Shown: piece by piece, positions 7,500-15,999 of the stretch
Numbering within the stretch: position 1 is the stretch's first letter
Layout of the letters: each line of letters opens with the position of its first letter
Source: Sphingomonas sp. CBMAI 2297
GTDB lineage: Bacteria > Pseudomonadota > Alphaproteobacteria > Sphingomonadales > Sphingomonadaceae
Direction of reading: 5' to 3'
Length of the DNA: 64,000 nt
NCBI RefSeq assembly: GCF_029870595.1
Contig: NZ_JAPDIR010000022.1
Location: forward strand, 20,809 to 84,808
Translations under genes and position numbers: made by a program
Notes under the pieces: model-generated
Database searches by the model: none
The model's input: the letters and a program-made list of their open reading frames with translations, nothing else
Told to the model about the DNA's origin: nothing

Positions 7500-9353
7500 A
7501 TGGAGCAGGCACCGCGACATGAAGGCCCGGCCCCTCCGCCCGCGGAGTCGGACGGCCTCGGCGCGCCGGCGCTGGGCGAGGCCTTGCGGCATGCCATGGC
7601 GCTGGCGCGCGGCGGCCAGGGCGAAGCGGCGGAGGCCATCCTGCTGCACCTGCTGGAGCTCGCGCCCGAAAATCCCGACGCGCTCCAGCTGCTCGGCATG
7701 ATCGCGCGGCAGGCCGGCCGGCACGCGGCGGCGGTGGCGCTCTTCCGCCGCTCGCTCGCGGCCGCGCCGAACCAGCCGCATGTGCACAACAATCTGGGGA
7801 ACAGCCTGGGCGACCTGGGCGACTCCGCGGGCGCGGTGCGGGCCTATCGCGAGGCGCTGTCGCTCGCGCCCGGCTATGACGAGGCCCGGGTGAACCTGGC
7901 GATCGCCCTGCTCGCCGCCGGGCAGCCGCTGCCCGCCTGCGAGACGCTCGCCCCGCTGCTGCGCCGCGATCCGCGCAACGCGCGCGCCTGGGCCACGCTC
8001 GGCCAGGCGCGGCGGGCGAATGGCGAGCTCGATCACGCCATCGCCGCCTTCCGCACCGCGCTCGCGCTGCGGCCGGATCATGCCGCCACGCTGCTCAACC
8101 TGGGCGTCGCGCTGCGCCTGGCCGGCTGGCCGGAAGAGGCCCTGCCGCTGCTCGCCCGCGCCGCCGAGATCGATCCGGCCAATCCCGAGATCGCCTATGC
8201 CCTGGGCCATTGCCTGCAGGATCTGGGCCGGACCGACGCCGCCATCGTCTCCTATGAACGCGCGATCACCCTGCGCCCCGCCGATCGCGCCGCGCACCGG
8301 TCGCTCAACAACCTGTTGTGGCGGCAAGGGCGCGGCGAGGCGTGGCTCGCCAGCTATCGCGCCGCGCTGACCCGCTTTCCGGGGGACGAAGGGCTGCTCT
8401 GCGACCTGGCCGACCGGCTGCTGCTGGCCGGGGACGCCGCCGGTGCCGCCGCGCTGCTCGCGCCCCATGCCGGCCGCGCCGGAGCGGAGCTGCGCCACCA
8501 GCTCGGCCGGGCCCGCTGGTCGCTGGGCGAGCCGGAAGCAGCGCTCGCGGAGTTCGATGCCGCGCTCGCCGGCGATCCCGGCTTCGCGCCCGCCGCGCGC
8601 GAGGCTGCCCGGGCAGATGTCATCCTCGATCGCCCCGCCGAAGCGCTCGCGCGGCTGAAGCCGCTGCTCGCCGCCGATCCGTTCGACCAGCAGGCGCTCG
8701 CGCTCCAGGGCCTCGCCTGGCGCTTCACCGGCGATCCGCGCGAAACCTGGCTGAACGATGCCGAGCGCCTGGTCTCGGCGAGCCTGGTCGCGCCGCCCGG
8801 CGGCGATGCTATGGGCTTCAACGCGCGGCTCGACGCGGCGCTCACCCCGCTCCACCGCGACCGCCGGCATCCCCTCGGGCAGACGCTGCGCGGCGGCAGC
8901 CAGACCAGCGACGACCTGTTCGCCCGGCCCGATCCGGCGATCGCCGCCGTGCGCGCGATGATCGAGGCACGGGTCCGCGCCTGGCTCGCGGCGCTGCCGG
9001 ACGATCCCGACCACCCTTTCCTCCGCCGCAACACCGGCCGCTTCGCCTTTTCCGGCTCCTGGTCGGTGCGGCTGCGCAGCGCCGGCTTCCACGAGAACCA
9101 CATCCACCCCGAGGGCTGGATCAGCGCCTGCTATTATGTCGCCCTGCCCCGTGCGGTGGATTTCCACCGCCAGGGCTGGCTGAAGTTCGGGGAGAGCGGG
9201 CTGCGGCTCGGCGAACGCGAGCGGATCACCCGCATGATCCGGCCCGAGCCCGGGCTGCTCGTGCTGTTCCCCTCCTATTTCTACCACGGGACGGTGCCGT
9301 TCGAGGATGCCGGCCACCGCACCACCATCGCCTTCGACATCGTGCCCGCATGA
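7500..9353 (+). CDS. TPR protein with C-terminal 2OG-Fe(II) oxygenase-like domain
   Basis: A 617-residue protein in two parts. Residues about 25-400 are a run of TPR helices with repeated patterns such as HVHNNLGNSLGDLGDSAGAVRAY and AATLLNLGVALRLAGWPEEA. The last 200 residues match the putative 2OG-Fe(II) oxygenase module often joined to TPRs: the iron ligands are likely in ENHIHPEGW and FYHGTVPF, with the 2-oxoglutarate-binding arginine in AGHRTTIAF. No signal peptide is seen, so a cytoplasmic hydroxylase using the TPRs to hold a protein partner is likely (inference). The start is uncertain: ATG 7500 has a weak ribosome site, while a TTG at 7440 in frame has AAGGGG upstream and would add 20 residues. 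It is divergent from the amidohydrolase. Confidence 0.8.
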   Translation: MEQAPRHEGPAPPPAESDGLGAPALGEALRHAMALARGGQGEAAEAILLHLLELAPENPDALQLLGMIARQAGRHAAAVALFRRSLAAAPNQPHVHNNLGNSLGDLGDSAGAVRAYREALSLAPGYDEARVNLAIALLAAGQPLPACETLAPLLRRDPRNARAWATLGQARRANGELDHAIAAFRTALALRPDHAATLLNLGVALRLAGWPEEALPLLARAAEIDPANPEIAYALGHCLQDLGRTDAAIVSYERAITLRPADRAAHRSLNNLLWRQGRGEAWLASYRAALTRFPGDEGLLCDLADRLLLAGDAAGAAALLAPHAGRAGAELRHQLGRARWSLGEPEAALAEFDAALAGDPGFAPAAREAARADVILDRPAEALARLKPLLAADPFDQQALALQGLAWRFTGDPRETWLNDAERLVSASLVAPPGGDAMGFNARLDAALTPLHRDRRHPLGQTLRGGSQTSDDLFARPDPAIAAVRAMIEARVRAWLAALPDDPDHPFLRRNTGRFAFSGSWSVRLRSAGFHENHIHPEGWISACYYVALPRAVDFHRQGWLKFGESGLRLGERERITRMIRPEPGLLVLFPSYFYHGTVPFEDAGHRTTIAFDIVPA

Positions 9354-9390
9354 CCGGGCGCGAGCACAACCAGCCCCAGGGAGGACAGAC

Positions 9391-10170
9391 ATGACCAGCC
9401 AGACGCTCGAGAGTTTCGCCGCGGGCATCGCATCGGGCGCGATCCGCGCGATCGACCTCACCCAGACGCTGTCGCCGGACACGCCCACGCTCGTCCTGCC
9501 CCCGGAGTTCGGCCAGTGCGCCGGGTTCAGCCAGGAGGAGATCTCGCGCTATGACGAGCGCGGCGTCGCCTGGTATTGGAACAACTTCACCGTCAGCGAG
9601 CATACCGGCACCCATTTCGACGCGCCGATCCACTGGATCACCGGCAGGGACCTGCCCAACAACGCCGTCGACACGGTGCCGCCGGCCGACTTCATCGCGC
9701 CGGCCGTGGTGATCGACATCTCCGCCCCTGCGGCCGAGAACCCCGACTATCTCCTCACCGTCGAGGATATCGCGGCCTGGGAAGCCGAGCATGGCCGCAT
9801 CCCGCCGCGCAGCTGGATCCTGCTGCGCACCGACTGGTCGAAGCGCGACGTCGATGCCTATACCAATCGCCGCGAGGACGGGGCGCACACGCCCGGCCCC
9901 TCGGCGGAAGCGGTCCGCTTCCTGATCGACGCGCGCGACGCGCATGGGCTCGGCGTGGAGACGATCGGCACCGATGCCGGCCAGGCGCATCTCCTCGATC
10001 CGGCCTATCCGGCGCACACGCTGTTCCACGCGGCGGGCCGCTACGGGCTCCAATGCCTGGAGAATCTCGACCAGCTGCCGCCCACCGGCGCGGTGATCCT
10101 CGCCACGCCGCTCAAGATCAGGGGCGGCTCGGGCAGCCCGCTGCGCGTCCTGGCGCTGGTCGCGGGCTGA
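9391..10170 (+). CDS. Cyclase-family metal hydrolase (kynurenine formamidase-like)
   Basis: A 259-residue metal-dependent hydrolase of the cyclase/KynB superfamily. The hallmark HTGTHFDAPIHW (about residues 71-82) supplies metal ligands, and DLTQTLSPDTPT near residue 25 is the usual first strand motif. Other conserved elements are SWILLRTDWSKR and ETIGTDAGQ. The ATG at 9391 follows GGGAGGACAGAC. It is 4 bases from the oxidoreductase alpha-subunit gene and most likely co-transcribed with both subunits. Known members hydrolyse N-formylkynurenine, isatin or similar cyclic amides; its pairing with indolepyruvate oxidoreductase subunits points towards tryptophan-derived or related aromatic substrates, but other amides remain possible. 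Confidence 0.85.
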   Translation: MTSQTLESFAAGIASGAIRAIDLTQTLSPDTPTLVLPPEFGQCAGFSQEEISRYDERGVAWYWNNFTVSEHTGTHFDAPIHWITGRDLPNNAVDTVPPADFIAPAVVIDISAPAAENPDYLLTVEDIAAWEAEHGRIPPRSWILLRTDWSKRDVDAYTNRREDGAHTPGPSAEAVRFLIDARDAHGLGVETIGTDAGQAHLLDPAYPAHTLFHAAGRYGLQCLENLDQLPPTGAVILATPLKIRGGSGSPLRVLALVAG

Positions 10171-10174
10171 GCGG

Positions 10175-12301
10175 ATGGCCGAGCGTTCGTTCAAGGCGGA
10201 AGTCGAGCAATTGCGGCTGGGAGACGGCGAGACCTTCCATGGCGAAGGGATCCTCGCAGTCACCAAGGCGCTGCTCCAGGCGGGAGTGGCCTATGTCGGC
10301 GGCTATCAGGGCTCGCCGATCAGCCATCTGATGGACGTGTTCGCCGATGCGAACGAACTGATGGGTGAGCTCGGCGTCCATTTCGAGAGCTCGGCGAGCG
10401 AGGCGACGGCGGCGGCGATGCTGGCCGCCTCGGTCAACTATCCGCTGCGCGGCGCGGTGGCGTGGAAATCGGTGGTGGGCACCAATGTCGCCTCGGACGC
10501 GCTGTCCAACGTCGCTTCGGGCGGAGTGACCGGCGGCGCGCTGATCATCCTCGGTGAGGATTATGGCGAAGGCTCCTCGATCATGCAGGAGCGCACCCAT
10601 GCCTTTGCGATGAAGTCGCAGATGTGGCTGCTCGATCCCCGGCCCAGCCTGCCGGTGATCGTCGACATGGTCGAGAAGGGCTTCGCGCTGTCCGAGGCGT
10701 CGAACACGCCGGTGATGCTCGAGCTGCGGGTGCGGGCCTGCCACGTCACCGGCAGCTTCGTCGCGCGCGACAATCGGCGCCCCCGGCTCACCGTGGCGGA
10801 AGCGGCCGAGGCGCCGGTGCGCGACGCCGACCGGATCGTGCTGCCGCCGGCCAACTTCCTCCACGAGGTGGAGAAGATCGAGCGGCGCTGGCCCGCCGCG
10901 ATCCGCTTCATCCGGGAACAGAAGCTCAACGAGCATTTCGGGCCCGAAAGCGACGAGATCGGCATCATCGTCCAGGGCGGCCTGTTCAACTCGCTGAACC
11001 GCGCGCTCGAGCTGCTCGACCTGTCCGACGCCTATGGGAAAGTGGCGATCCCGGTATATGTGCTGAATGTCGCCTATCCGCTGATCCCCGACGAGGTTCG
11101 CGACTTCTGCGCCGGCAAGCGCGCGGTGCTGGTGGTGGAGGAAGGGCAGCCCGAGTTCATCGAGCATGAGCTGAACACCCTGGTGCGCCGCGCCGGGCTC
11201 GACACCCGGATCGTCGGCAAGGATGTGCTGCCGCGCGCGGGCGAATATGGCGGCGCGGTGATCCGGGACGGGGTGGCGAAGTTCCTGCGCGCTTATGCTC
11301 CCGAGCGAGCGCCTGCCGAAGAACCCGTGGCCCCCGCCCCCGCCCTGCCTCCCGGCGCGGTGCCGCAGCGGCCGGCCGGATTCTGCACCGGCTGCCCGGA
11401 GCGGCCGATCTTCTCGGCGATGAAGCTGGTGCAGAAGGAGCTCGGCGCCTTCCATGTCTCCGCCGATATCGGCTGCCACCTCTTCTCGATCCTGCCGCCC
11501 TTCCATATCGGCAACACGACGATGGGCTATGGCCTGGGCACCGCCGGCGCGTCCGCGTTCAAACCCCGCGACCGGCGCGCGATCGCGATCATGGGCGATG
11601 GCGGCTTCTGGCATAACGGCCTCACCTCCGGGATCGGCAACGCCGTCTTCAACCAGGACGACAATCTGACGATCATCGTCGACAACGGCTATTCCGCCGC
11701 CACGGGAGGCCAGGACATCCTCTCCTCGCGGGCCAGGCCGCCGGGCCGCAAGACCAACAACCCGATCGAGAAGGCGGTGCGCGGCATCGGCATCGGCTGG
11801 GCGTGGACGATGACGCGCACCTATGACGTGGCCGGCATGCGCGACGCGATCCGCGCGGCGCTGACGAGCGCGGAGAAAGGCCCCAAGGTCCTGGTCGCCC
11901 AGTCCGAATGCCAGCTCAATCGCCAGCGCCGGCTGAAGCCGCAGGTGGCGAAGGCGCTCAAGGCGGGCCGGCGCGTGGTGCGCGAGCGCTTCGGCGTCGA
12001 TCCCGATACCTGTACCGGCGACCATAGCTGCATCCGCCTCTCCGGCTGCCCCTCGCTCACGATTCGGCCCAATCCCGATCCGCTGCGCCAGGATCCCGTG
12101 GCCCATGTCGAGAATAGCTGCGTCGGCTGCGGCGTTTGCGGCGAGGTGAGCCACGCCGCGGTGCTCTGCCCTTCCTTCTACAAGGCCCGGATCATCGCCA
12201 ATCCCGATCGCCGGGATCGCCTTCGCCAGCGCCTGCGCGGCTGGGTGATCGGCGCGCTCCAGCGCCGCGCGGCCCGCGCGATCGCCGCGAGGGCCTTCTG
12301 A
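10175..12301 (+). CDS. iorA: Indolepyruvate ferredoxin oxidoreductase, alpha-type subunit
   Basis: A 708-residue thiamine diphosphate enzyme subunit that oxidatively decarboxylates aryl 2-oxo acids to acyl-CoA with ferredoxin as acceptor. The pyrimidine-binding domain lies in about 1-230 (YVGGYQGSPISHL, EDYGEGSSIMQER), the diphosphate-binding domain in about 400-560 (CTGCPERPIF and IMGDGGFWHNG followed by DNGYSAATGGQD), and a C-terminal ferredoxin-like part has two cysteine clusters (CTGDHSCIRLSGCPS and CVGCGVCGEVSHAAVLCPS) for [4Fe-4S] centres. It starts 4 bases after the cyclase stop and overlaps the beta-subunit start by TGATG. Family assignment is firm; the actual 2-oxo acid is inferred. 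Confidence 0.88.
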   Translation: MAERSFKAEVEQLRLGDGETFHGEGILAVTKALLQAGVAYVGGYQGSPISHLMDVFADANELMGELGVHFESSASEATAAAMLAASVNYPLRGAVAWKSVVGTNVASDALSNVASGGVTGGALIILGEDYGEGSSIMQERTHAFAMKSQMWLLDPRPSLPVIVDMVEKGFALSEASNTPVMLELRVRACHVTGSFVARDNRRPRLTVAEAAEAPVRDADRIVLPPANFLHEVEKIERRWPAAIRFIREQKLNEHFGPESDEIGIIVQGGLFNSLNRALELLDLSDAYGKVAIPVYVLNVAYPLIPDEVRDFCAGKRAVLVVEEGQPEFIEHELNTLVRRAGLDTRIVGKDVLPRAGEYGGAVIRDGVAKFLRAYAPERAPAEEPVAPAPALPPGAVPQRPAGFCTGCPERPIFSAMKLVQKELGAFHVSADIGCHLFSILPPFHIGNTTMGYGLGTAGASAFKPRDRRAIAIMGDGGFWHNGLTSGIGNAVFNQDDNLTIIVDNGYSAATGGQDILSSRARPPGRKTNNPIEKAVRGIGIGWAWTMTRTYDVAGMRDAIRAALTSAEKGPKVLVAQSECQLNRQRRLKPQVAKALKAGRRVVRERFGVDPDTCTGDHSCIRLSGCPSLTIRPNPDPLRQDPVAHVENSCVGCGVCGEVSHAAVLCPSFYKARIIANPDRRDRLRQRLRGWVIGALQRRAARAIAARAF

Positions 12302-13734
12302 TGCCGGAGCGCGCGCGGATCACCATCGCGGTGCTGGGCCTTGGCGGCCAGGGCGGCGGCGTGCTGGCGGACTGGATCGTCCAGCTTGGCGAGCGCGGCG
12401 CCCATGTCGCGCAGGGCACTTCCGTTCCCGGCGTCGCCCAGCGCACCGGCGCCACCGTCTATTATGTCGAGATGATCCCGAAAGGGGGCACCGGCGCGCC
12501 GGTGCTGGCGCTGACGCCCGTGCCGGGCGATGTGGATATCGTCGTCGCCTCCGAGCTGATGGAAGCGGGCCGGGCGATCCTGCGCGGGTTCGTCACCAGC
12601 CGCACCACGCTGATCGGCTCCACGCACCGCGTCTATGCCATCGCCGAGAAGTCGGCGATGGGCGATGGCCGGGCGAGCACCGAGCGGATCCTGGCCGCTG
12701 CCGGGGAACGCGCCGGGCGCTTCATCGGCTTCGACATGGACGCGGTCGCCGAGCGCACCGGCAGCGTGATCAGCTCGGTGCTGTTCGGCGCGCTGGCCGG
12801 CAGCGGCGCCCTGCCCTTTCCCCGCACCGCCTTCGAGGACGCGATCCGCGCCGGCGGCAAGGCGGTGGAGGCGAATCTGCGCGGCTTCGCGGCGGGGTTC
12901 GACGCGGCCCGGGGGAAGCCCGAGCCGAAGCCGGAAGCGCCCGACGCGACCGCCCCCACCTCCGAAGCCGGCCGTGCCCTGGCCGCGCGGATCGACGCCG
13001 ACTTTCCGCGGGAAGCGCGGTTCCTCGCGCGCGAAGGGGTCCGGCGCCTGATGGACTATCAGGACGCCGACTATGCCGTGCTGTACCTGGATCGGCTCGA
13101 CAGCCTGGGCAGCGACCCGGTGCTGCTCGCCGAGGCGGCGCGTCACCTCGCGCTGTGGATGTCCTATGAGGACACGATCCGTGTCGCCGACCTCAAGGTC
13201 CGCGCCAGCCGCTTTGCCCGCGTCCGGGGCGAGGTTCGCGCGAAGGACGGCCAGATCGTCCAGCTCACCGAATATATGCACCCGCGGCTGGAGGAGGTCT
13301 GCGAGACGCTGCCCGCCGGCATCGGCCGCCGCATCCTGGCGAGCGAGCGCTGGTCGCGGCGGCTGGAGCCGCTCTTCGCCAAGGGCCGCCATGTCGAGAC
13401 CACCGGCCTGCGCTGGTTCCTGATGCTTTCCCTGCTCGCCGGCTGGCGGCGCTGGCGGCGCGGCACCTTGCGTTACCAGATGGAGCAGGCGCGGATCGAG
13501 GACTGGCTGGCGCTGATCCGCGCGGCGGACGCCGATGCGGCGATCGAGCTGGCGCGATGCCAGCGGCTGATCAAGGGCTATGGCGAGACGTTCGCGCGCG
13601 GGCTGGGCAACTATGCGCGGATCGTCGAGCGCTGGCGGGCCGGCGGTCTGGATGCGGCCGGGCTGCGGCGCCTGCGCGAGGCGGCGCTGGCGGACGAGGA
13701 CGGCGTGGCGCTGGGGGAGGCGCTGGCTTCCTAG
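12301..13734 (+). CDS. iorB: Indolepyruvate oxidoreductase beta-type subunit with long C-terminal extension
   Basis: A 477-residue partner of the alpha subunit. Residues 1-215 form the gamma-type domain of 2-oxoacid:ferredoxin oxidoreductases (VLGLGGQGGGVLADWI, then GTSVPGVAQRTGATVYYVEM). The remainder, about 230-477, is an extension I associate with DUF6537, found in the larger proteobacterial beta subunits; it is helix-rich and Arg-rich and has no known catalytic residues. The ATG at 12301 overlaps the alpha-subunit stop. The last codons (DGVALGEALAS) are repeated in diverged form at 15441-15480, which marks its 3' end as a rearrangement point. No terminator is visible after it. Confidence 0.85.
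   Translation: MPERARITIAVLGLGGQGGGVLADWIVQLGERGAHVAQGTSVPGVAQRTGATVYYVEMIPKGGTGAPVLALTPVPGDVDIVVASELMEAGRAILRGFVTSRTTLIGSTHRVYAIAEKSAMGDGRASTERILAAAGERAGRFIGFDMDAVAERTGSVISSVLFGALAGSGALPFPRTAFEDAIRAGGKAVEANLRGFAAGFDAARGKPEPKPEAPDATAPTSEAGRALAARIDADFPREARFLAREGVRRLMDYQDADYAVLYLDRLDSLGSDPVLLAEAARHLALWMSYEDTIRVADLKVRASRFARVRGEVRAKDGQIVQLTEYMHPRLEEVCETLPAGIGRRILASERWSRRLEPLFAKGRHVETTGLRWFLMLSLLAGWRRWRRGTLRYQMEQARIEDWLALIRAADADAAIELARCQRLIKGYGETFARGLGNYARIVERWRAGGLDAAGLRRLREAALADEDGVALGEALAS
13691..13730 (+). repeat. Direct repeat, copy A (3' end of iorB)
   Basis: This 40-bp stretch inside the last codons of iorB aligns without gaps to 15441-15480 with 36 of 40 bases identical. The two copies are exactly 1750 bp apart and flank the serine hydrolase gene. 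Confidence 0.8.
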
Positions 13735-13957
13735 GCGCGGTTTGGACAAATCCGAGGGGTTGGCCATCGCCCGATTGTGGGGCCTTCCATGCCTTTCCAG
13801 CGCGCGCCGATAGCTGGCGCCTGGTACCATGTGACCGCTTCCCCAAAGCAACCATGAAGGTTCGGAACCCCAGCTTCCGCTTGGAGCTTTGTCACGCGGC
13901 GGCCATACTCGATGAGGATATTGGCAGGCTAGAAGCTCGGGGAGCCAGAGGGGACAT

Positions 13958-15436
13958 ATGTATCGTGGCATTGGATGCGCGGTCTTTTCGATTGCCTGTT
14001 GCGGCGGAGCGTTGGCTCAAGTCGCTCCGGCTGCTCCCGCCAGCCTGTCAGCCGCGGAGATCGCAGGCATCGAGAATGGCCTGACGCCACGGGTGGTTCT
14101 GGCCGACGAAGCTCGAAGGACGTATAATCTCAACGAGCGCATGGCATTGCTTGGCGTCCCCGGCGTCAGCGTGGCCGTTTTCGATGACCGGCACGTCATC
14201 TGGGCAAAGGGCTATGGATCCACCGATAGTCGACGGTTCCAAGGCGTCGATGTGCATACGCGTTTCCAGGCGGCTTCGATCAGCAAATCAGTCACCGCTT
14301 TTGCCGTGATGACCCTGGTCCAATCCAAAGGCCTGAACCTCGACCGGGATGTGAATGACTATCTTCGTACCTGGAAGGTTCCCTCAAGCGAACTGAACCG
14401 AACCGAGAAGGTCACGATCCGCCGATTGTTGAGTCACACCGCCGGGCTGAACGTTGGCGGCTTCGCCGGTTACGAGAAGACCCGGGCAATACCCGATGCG
14501 GCCGGGGTGCTGGACGGCAAGGGCAACAGTCCCGCGCTTCGCGTCGAGACAGCGCCCGGATCGAGATATTCCTATTCCGGCGGTGGGTATGTCGTGCTGC
14601 AGAAGCTGATCGAGGATCAGTCCGGCATGCCCTTCGGCCGCTACATGCAACAACATGTGCTGACGTCGCTGCAAATGACCGACAGCAGTTTCGACCCTTA
14701 TCCCAGAGGGAATGTCAGCCTTGCCCATCAGTTCGATGGCCAGCCCTTTCCCGGCGGCTGGCATATCTATCCGGAGCTCGCGCCGGCCGGCTTGTGGACG
14801 ACGCCCTCCGACATAGCGAAATTCTGTTTCGGCATGCTGAAGGCCCTGTCCGGGGCGAAGGGGGCATTGATATCCAGAGCGCTTGCCGAGCAGATGATCC
14901 AACCGAGCGGCAAACCGGGAGGTGGCGATGGTTACGGCCTCGGCTTCGAATTGCGCGGGAAGGATGCAACCGCCTCGTTCGGGCATGGTGGCAGCAATGC
15001 CGGCTTCAAGAGCGAGCTGTTCTATTTCCCGCAGCGCCGACTGGGGGTGGTCCTGATGACGAATTCCGAGAACGGCCGAGTGGTCAGAAATGAACTGGCC
15101 CGGGCCATCTCGAACAAATTCGCACTGGGACTGTTCCCGACGCGCACGATTACCCGAATCCCGGTGTCCGCTGACGAATTAGCAGCGATCACAGGGCGAT
15201 ACCAATATATGGGCGCGGAGAATTATTTCTTCAACGCAACCGCCGGAGCCGATAACGAGCTGGTCGTGAAGGACCTGACGACCGGGAAAACCAATCATCT
15301 GGTGGCGTTCGAGCACGACAAGTTCATCGATCGCTACACCGGCGAAGGGATCACCGTCACCCGTGATGCCACCACCGGCGAGATCACTGGCCTCCTGGAT
15401 AATGACGGAGATGCGTTGCTGCGCGTGAAGGGCTGA
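13958..15436 (+). CDS. Secreted serine hydrolase, beta-lactamase (class C/esterase) family
   Basis: A 492-residue serine hydrolase with a signal peptide (MYRGIGCAVFSIACCGGALAQ). The nucleophile motif SxxK is SISK in FQAASISKSVTAF (about residue 110), the second motif is YSYSGGGY with YSG in place of the common YxN, and the third is GHGGSNAGF. A C-terminal lipocalin-like part follows (about 400-492). Members are usually esterases or D-aminopeptidase-like hydrolases rather than antibiotic-resistance enzymes. The ATG at 13958 has AGAGGGGACAT upstream. Codons are clearly richer in A/T than in neighbouring genes (more TTA, ATT, AAA and GTT), and the gene lies between two copies of the iorB 3' end, so it was probably acquired or moved here. 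Confidence 0.85.
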   Translation: MYRGIGCAVFSIACCGGALAQVAPAAPASLSAAEIAGIENGLTPRVVLADEARRTYNLNERMALLGVPGVSVAVFDDRHVIWAKGYGSTDSRRFQGVDVHTRFQAASISKSVTAFAVMTLVQSKGLNLDRDVNDYLRTWKVPSSELNRTEKVTIRRLLSHTAGLNVGGFAGYEKTRAIPDAAGVLDGKGNSPALRVETAPGSRYSYSGGGYVVLQKLIEDQSGMPFGRYMQQHVLTSLQMTDSSFDPYPRGNVSLAHQFDGQPFPGGWHIYPELAPAGLWTTPSDIAKFCFGMLKALSGAKGALISRALAEQMIQPSGKPGGGDGYGLGFELRGKDATASFGHGGSNAGFKSELFYFPQRRLGVVLMTNSENGRVVRNELARAISNKFALGLFPTRTITRIPVSADELAAITGRYQYMGAENYFFNATAGADNELVVKDLTTGKTNHLVAFEHDKFIDRYTGEGITVTRDATTGEITGLLDNDGDALLRVKG

Positions 15437-15440
15437 TGCG

Positions 15441-15480
15441 CGGACTAGGAGGGCGTGGCGCTGGAGGAGTCGCTGGCTTC
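15441..15480 (+). repeat. Direct repeat, copy B (diverged iorB 3'-end remnant)
   Basis: It matches 13691-13730 at 36 of 40 positions. Read in the same frame it gives a stop followed by EGVALEESLAS and TGA, a decayed version of the iorB end DGVALGEALAS. Weaker similarity seems to continue past it (AGGGGTCGGC against AGGGGTTGGC). It has no start and is not a gene. Confidence 0.75.
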
Positions 15481-15559
15481 CTGAGGCAGCGTGGGCGGGT
15501 TCAGGGGTCGGCTAAGGCGCCAAATTGCGGACAATGCGAGATCAGGCCATAGTTTCGAA

Positions 15560-15940
15560 ATGGTGATAGTAGCTCGACCCGTTGCCAGCCTCCTGCTGCT
15601 AGCGGCCGCAAGTTGTGGGCAGCCGCCCCGTGGCGGCGCGGCGCTCGAATATCATCTGCTCGTCTTTGATGACCCGGGACCTAGTCCGGCCCCCACTGAT
15701 CGGCTCTTCAAAGGGAAGAACTGGGAAAGCCCGGTCGAAGCTGCAAACGGAGACATAGCCGCGAGCCTGATCGCGTGCGGTGCCAAGGAACTGAAGATTA
15801 GCGGAGCCGACACGGATCACTCCTGGTCAATCACGACGCCTGAACCCGCAAATACGGCGTCGTTTGTGAAATGCGTGTCGCAGCATGCAGGTCCGGGTAC
15901 GTTCCGGGTTCGCGCGATCACCTCGCGGAACGGCAGCTAG
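15560..15940 (+). CDS. Small predicted lipoprotein of unknown function
   Basis: A 126-residue protein not recognised from any family. The N-terminus VARPVASLLLLAAASC looks like a lipoprotein signal with the lipobox AASC at about residue 20, so it is probably anchored in a membrane facing the periplasm. The mature part contains three more cysteines (SLIACGAKEL, VKCVSQ region) and a mixed sequence without repeats. ATG 15560 is chosen because it places the leader at the N-terminus; an upstream in-frame start at 15491 would bury it, and the ribosome site is weak for both. The gene has less extreme GC than its neighbours. It converges on the DUF885 gene 59 bases away. Confidence 0.55.
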   Translation: MVIVARPVASLLLLAAASCGQPPRGGAALEYHLLVFDDPGPSPAPTDRLFKGKNWESPVEAANGDIAASLIACGAKELKISGADTDHSWSITTPEPANTASFVKCVSQHAGPGTFRVRAITSRNGS

Positions 15941-15999
15941 CCACCCGATTCCAGCCGTTTCCGGCTTTCACGGGGATGACGGCCTGCATCGGCGAACAG

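Noticed and set aside
7483..7521. 12-residue frame with a good Shine-Dalgarno before the TPR/oxygenase gene
   Set aside because: Too short to support as a gene; a leader peptide is possible but there is no regulatory structure around it.
7371..9488. Minus-strand extension of the amidohydrolase frame, making an 1171-residue protein
   Set aside because: It is antisense to the TPR/oxygenase gene and has no family features. The real start at 7370 has a ribosome site and a signal peptide.
13854..14084. 76-codon plus-strand frame before the serine hydrolase
   Set aside because: It runs into the hydrolase gene in another frame and has no ribosome site or recognisable features.
13958..15436. Serine hydrolase as an antibiotic-resistance beta-lactamase
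   Set aside because: It has the SxxK fold, but the second motif is YSG rather than YxN and there is a C-terminal extra domain; such proteins are usually esterases or peptidases.
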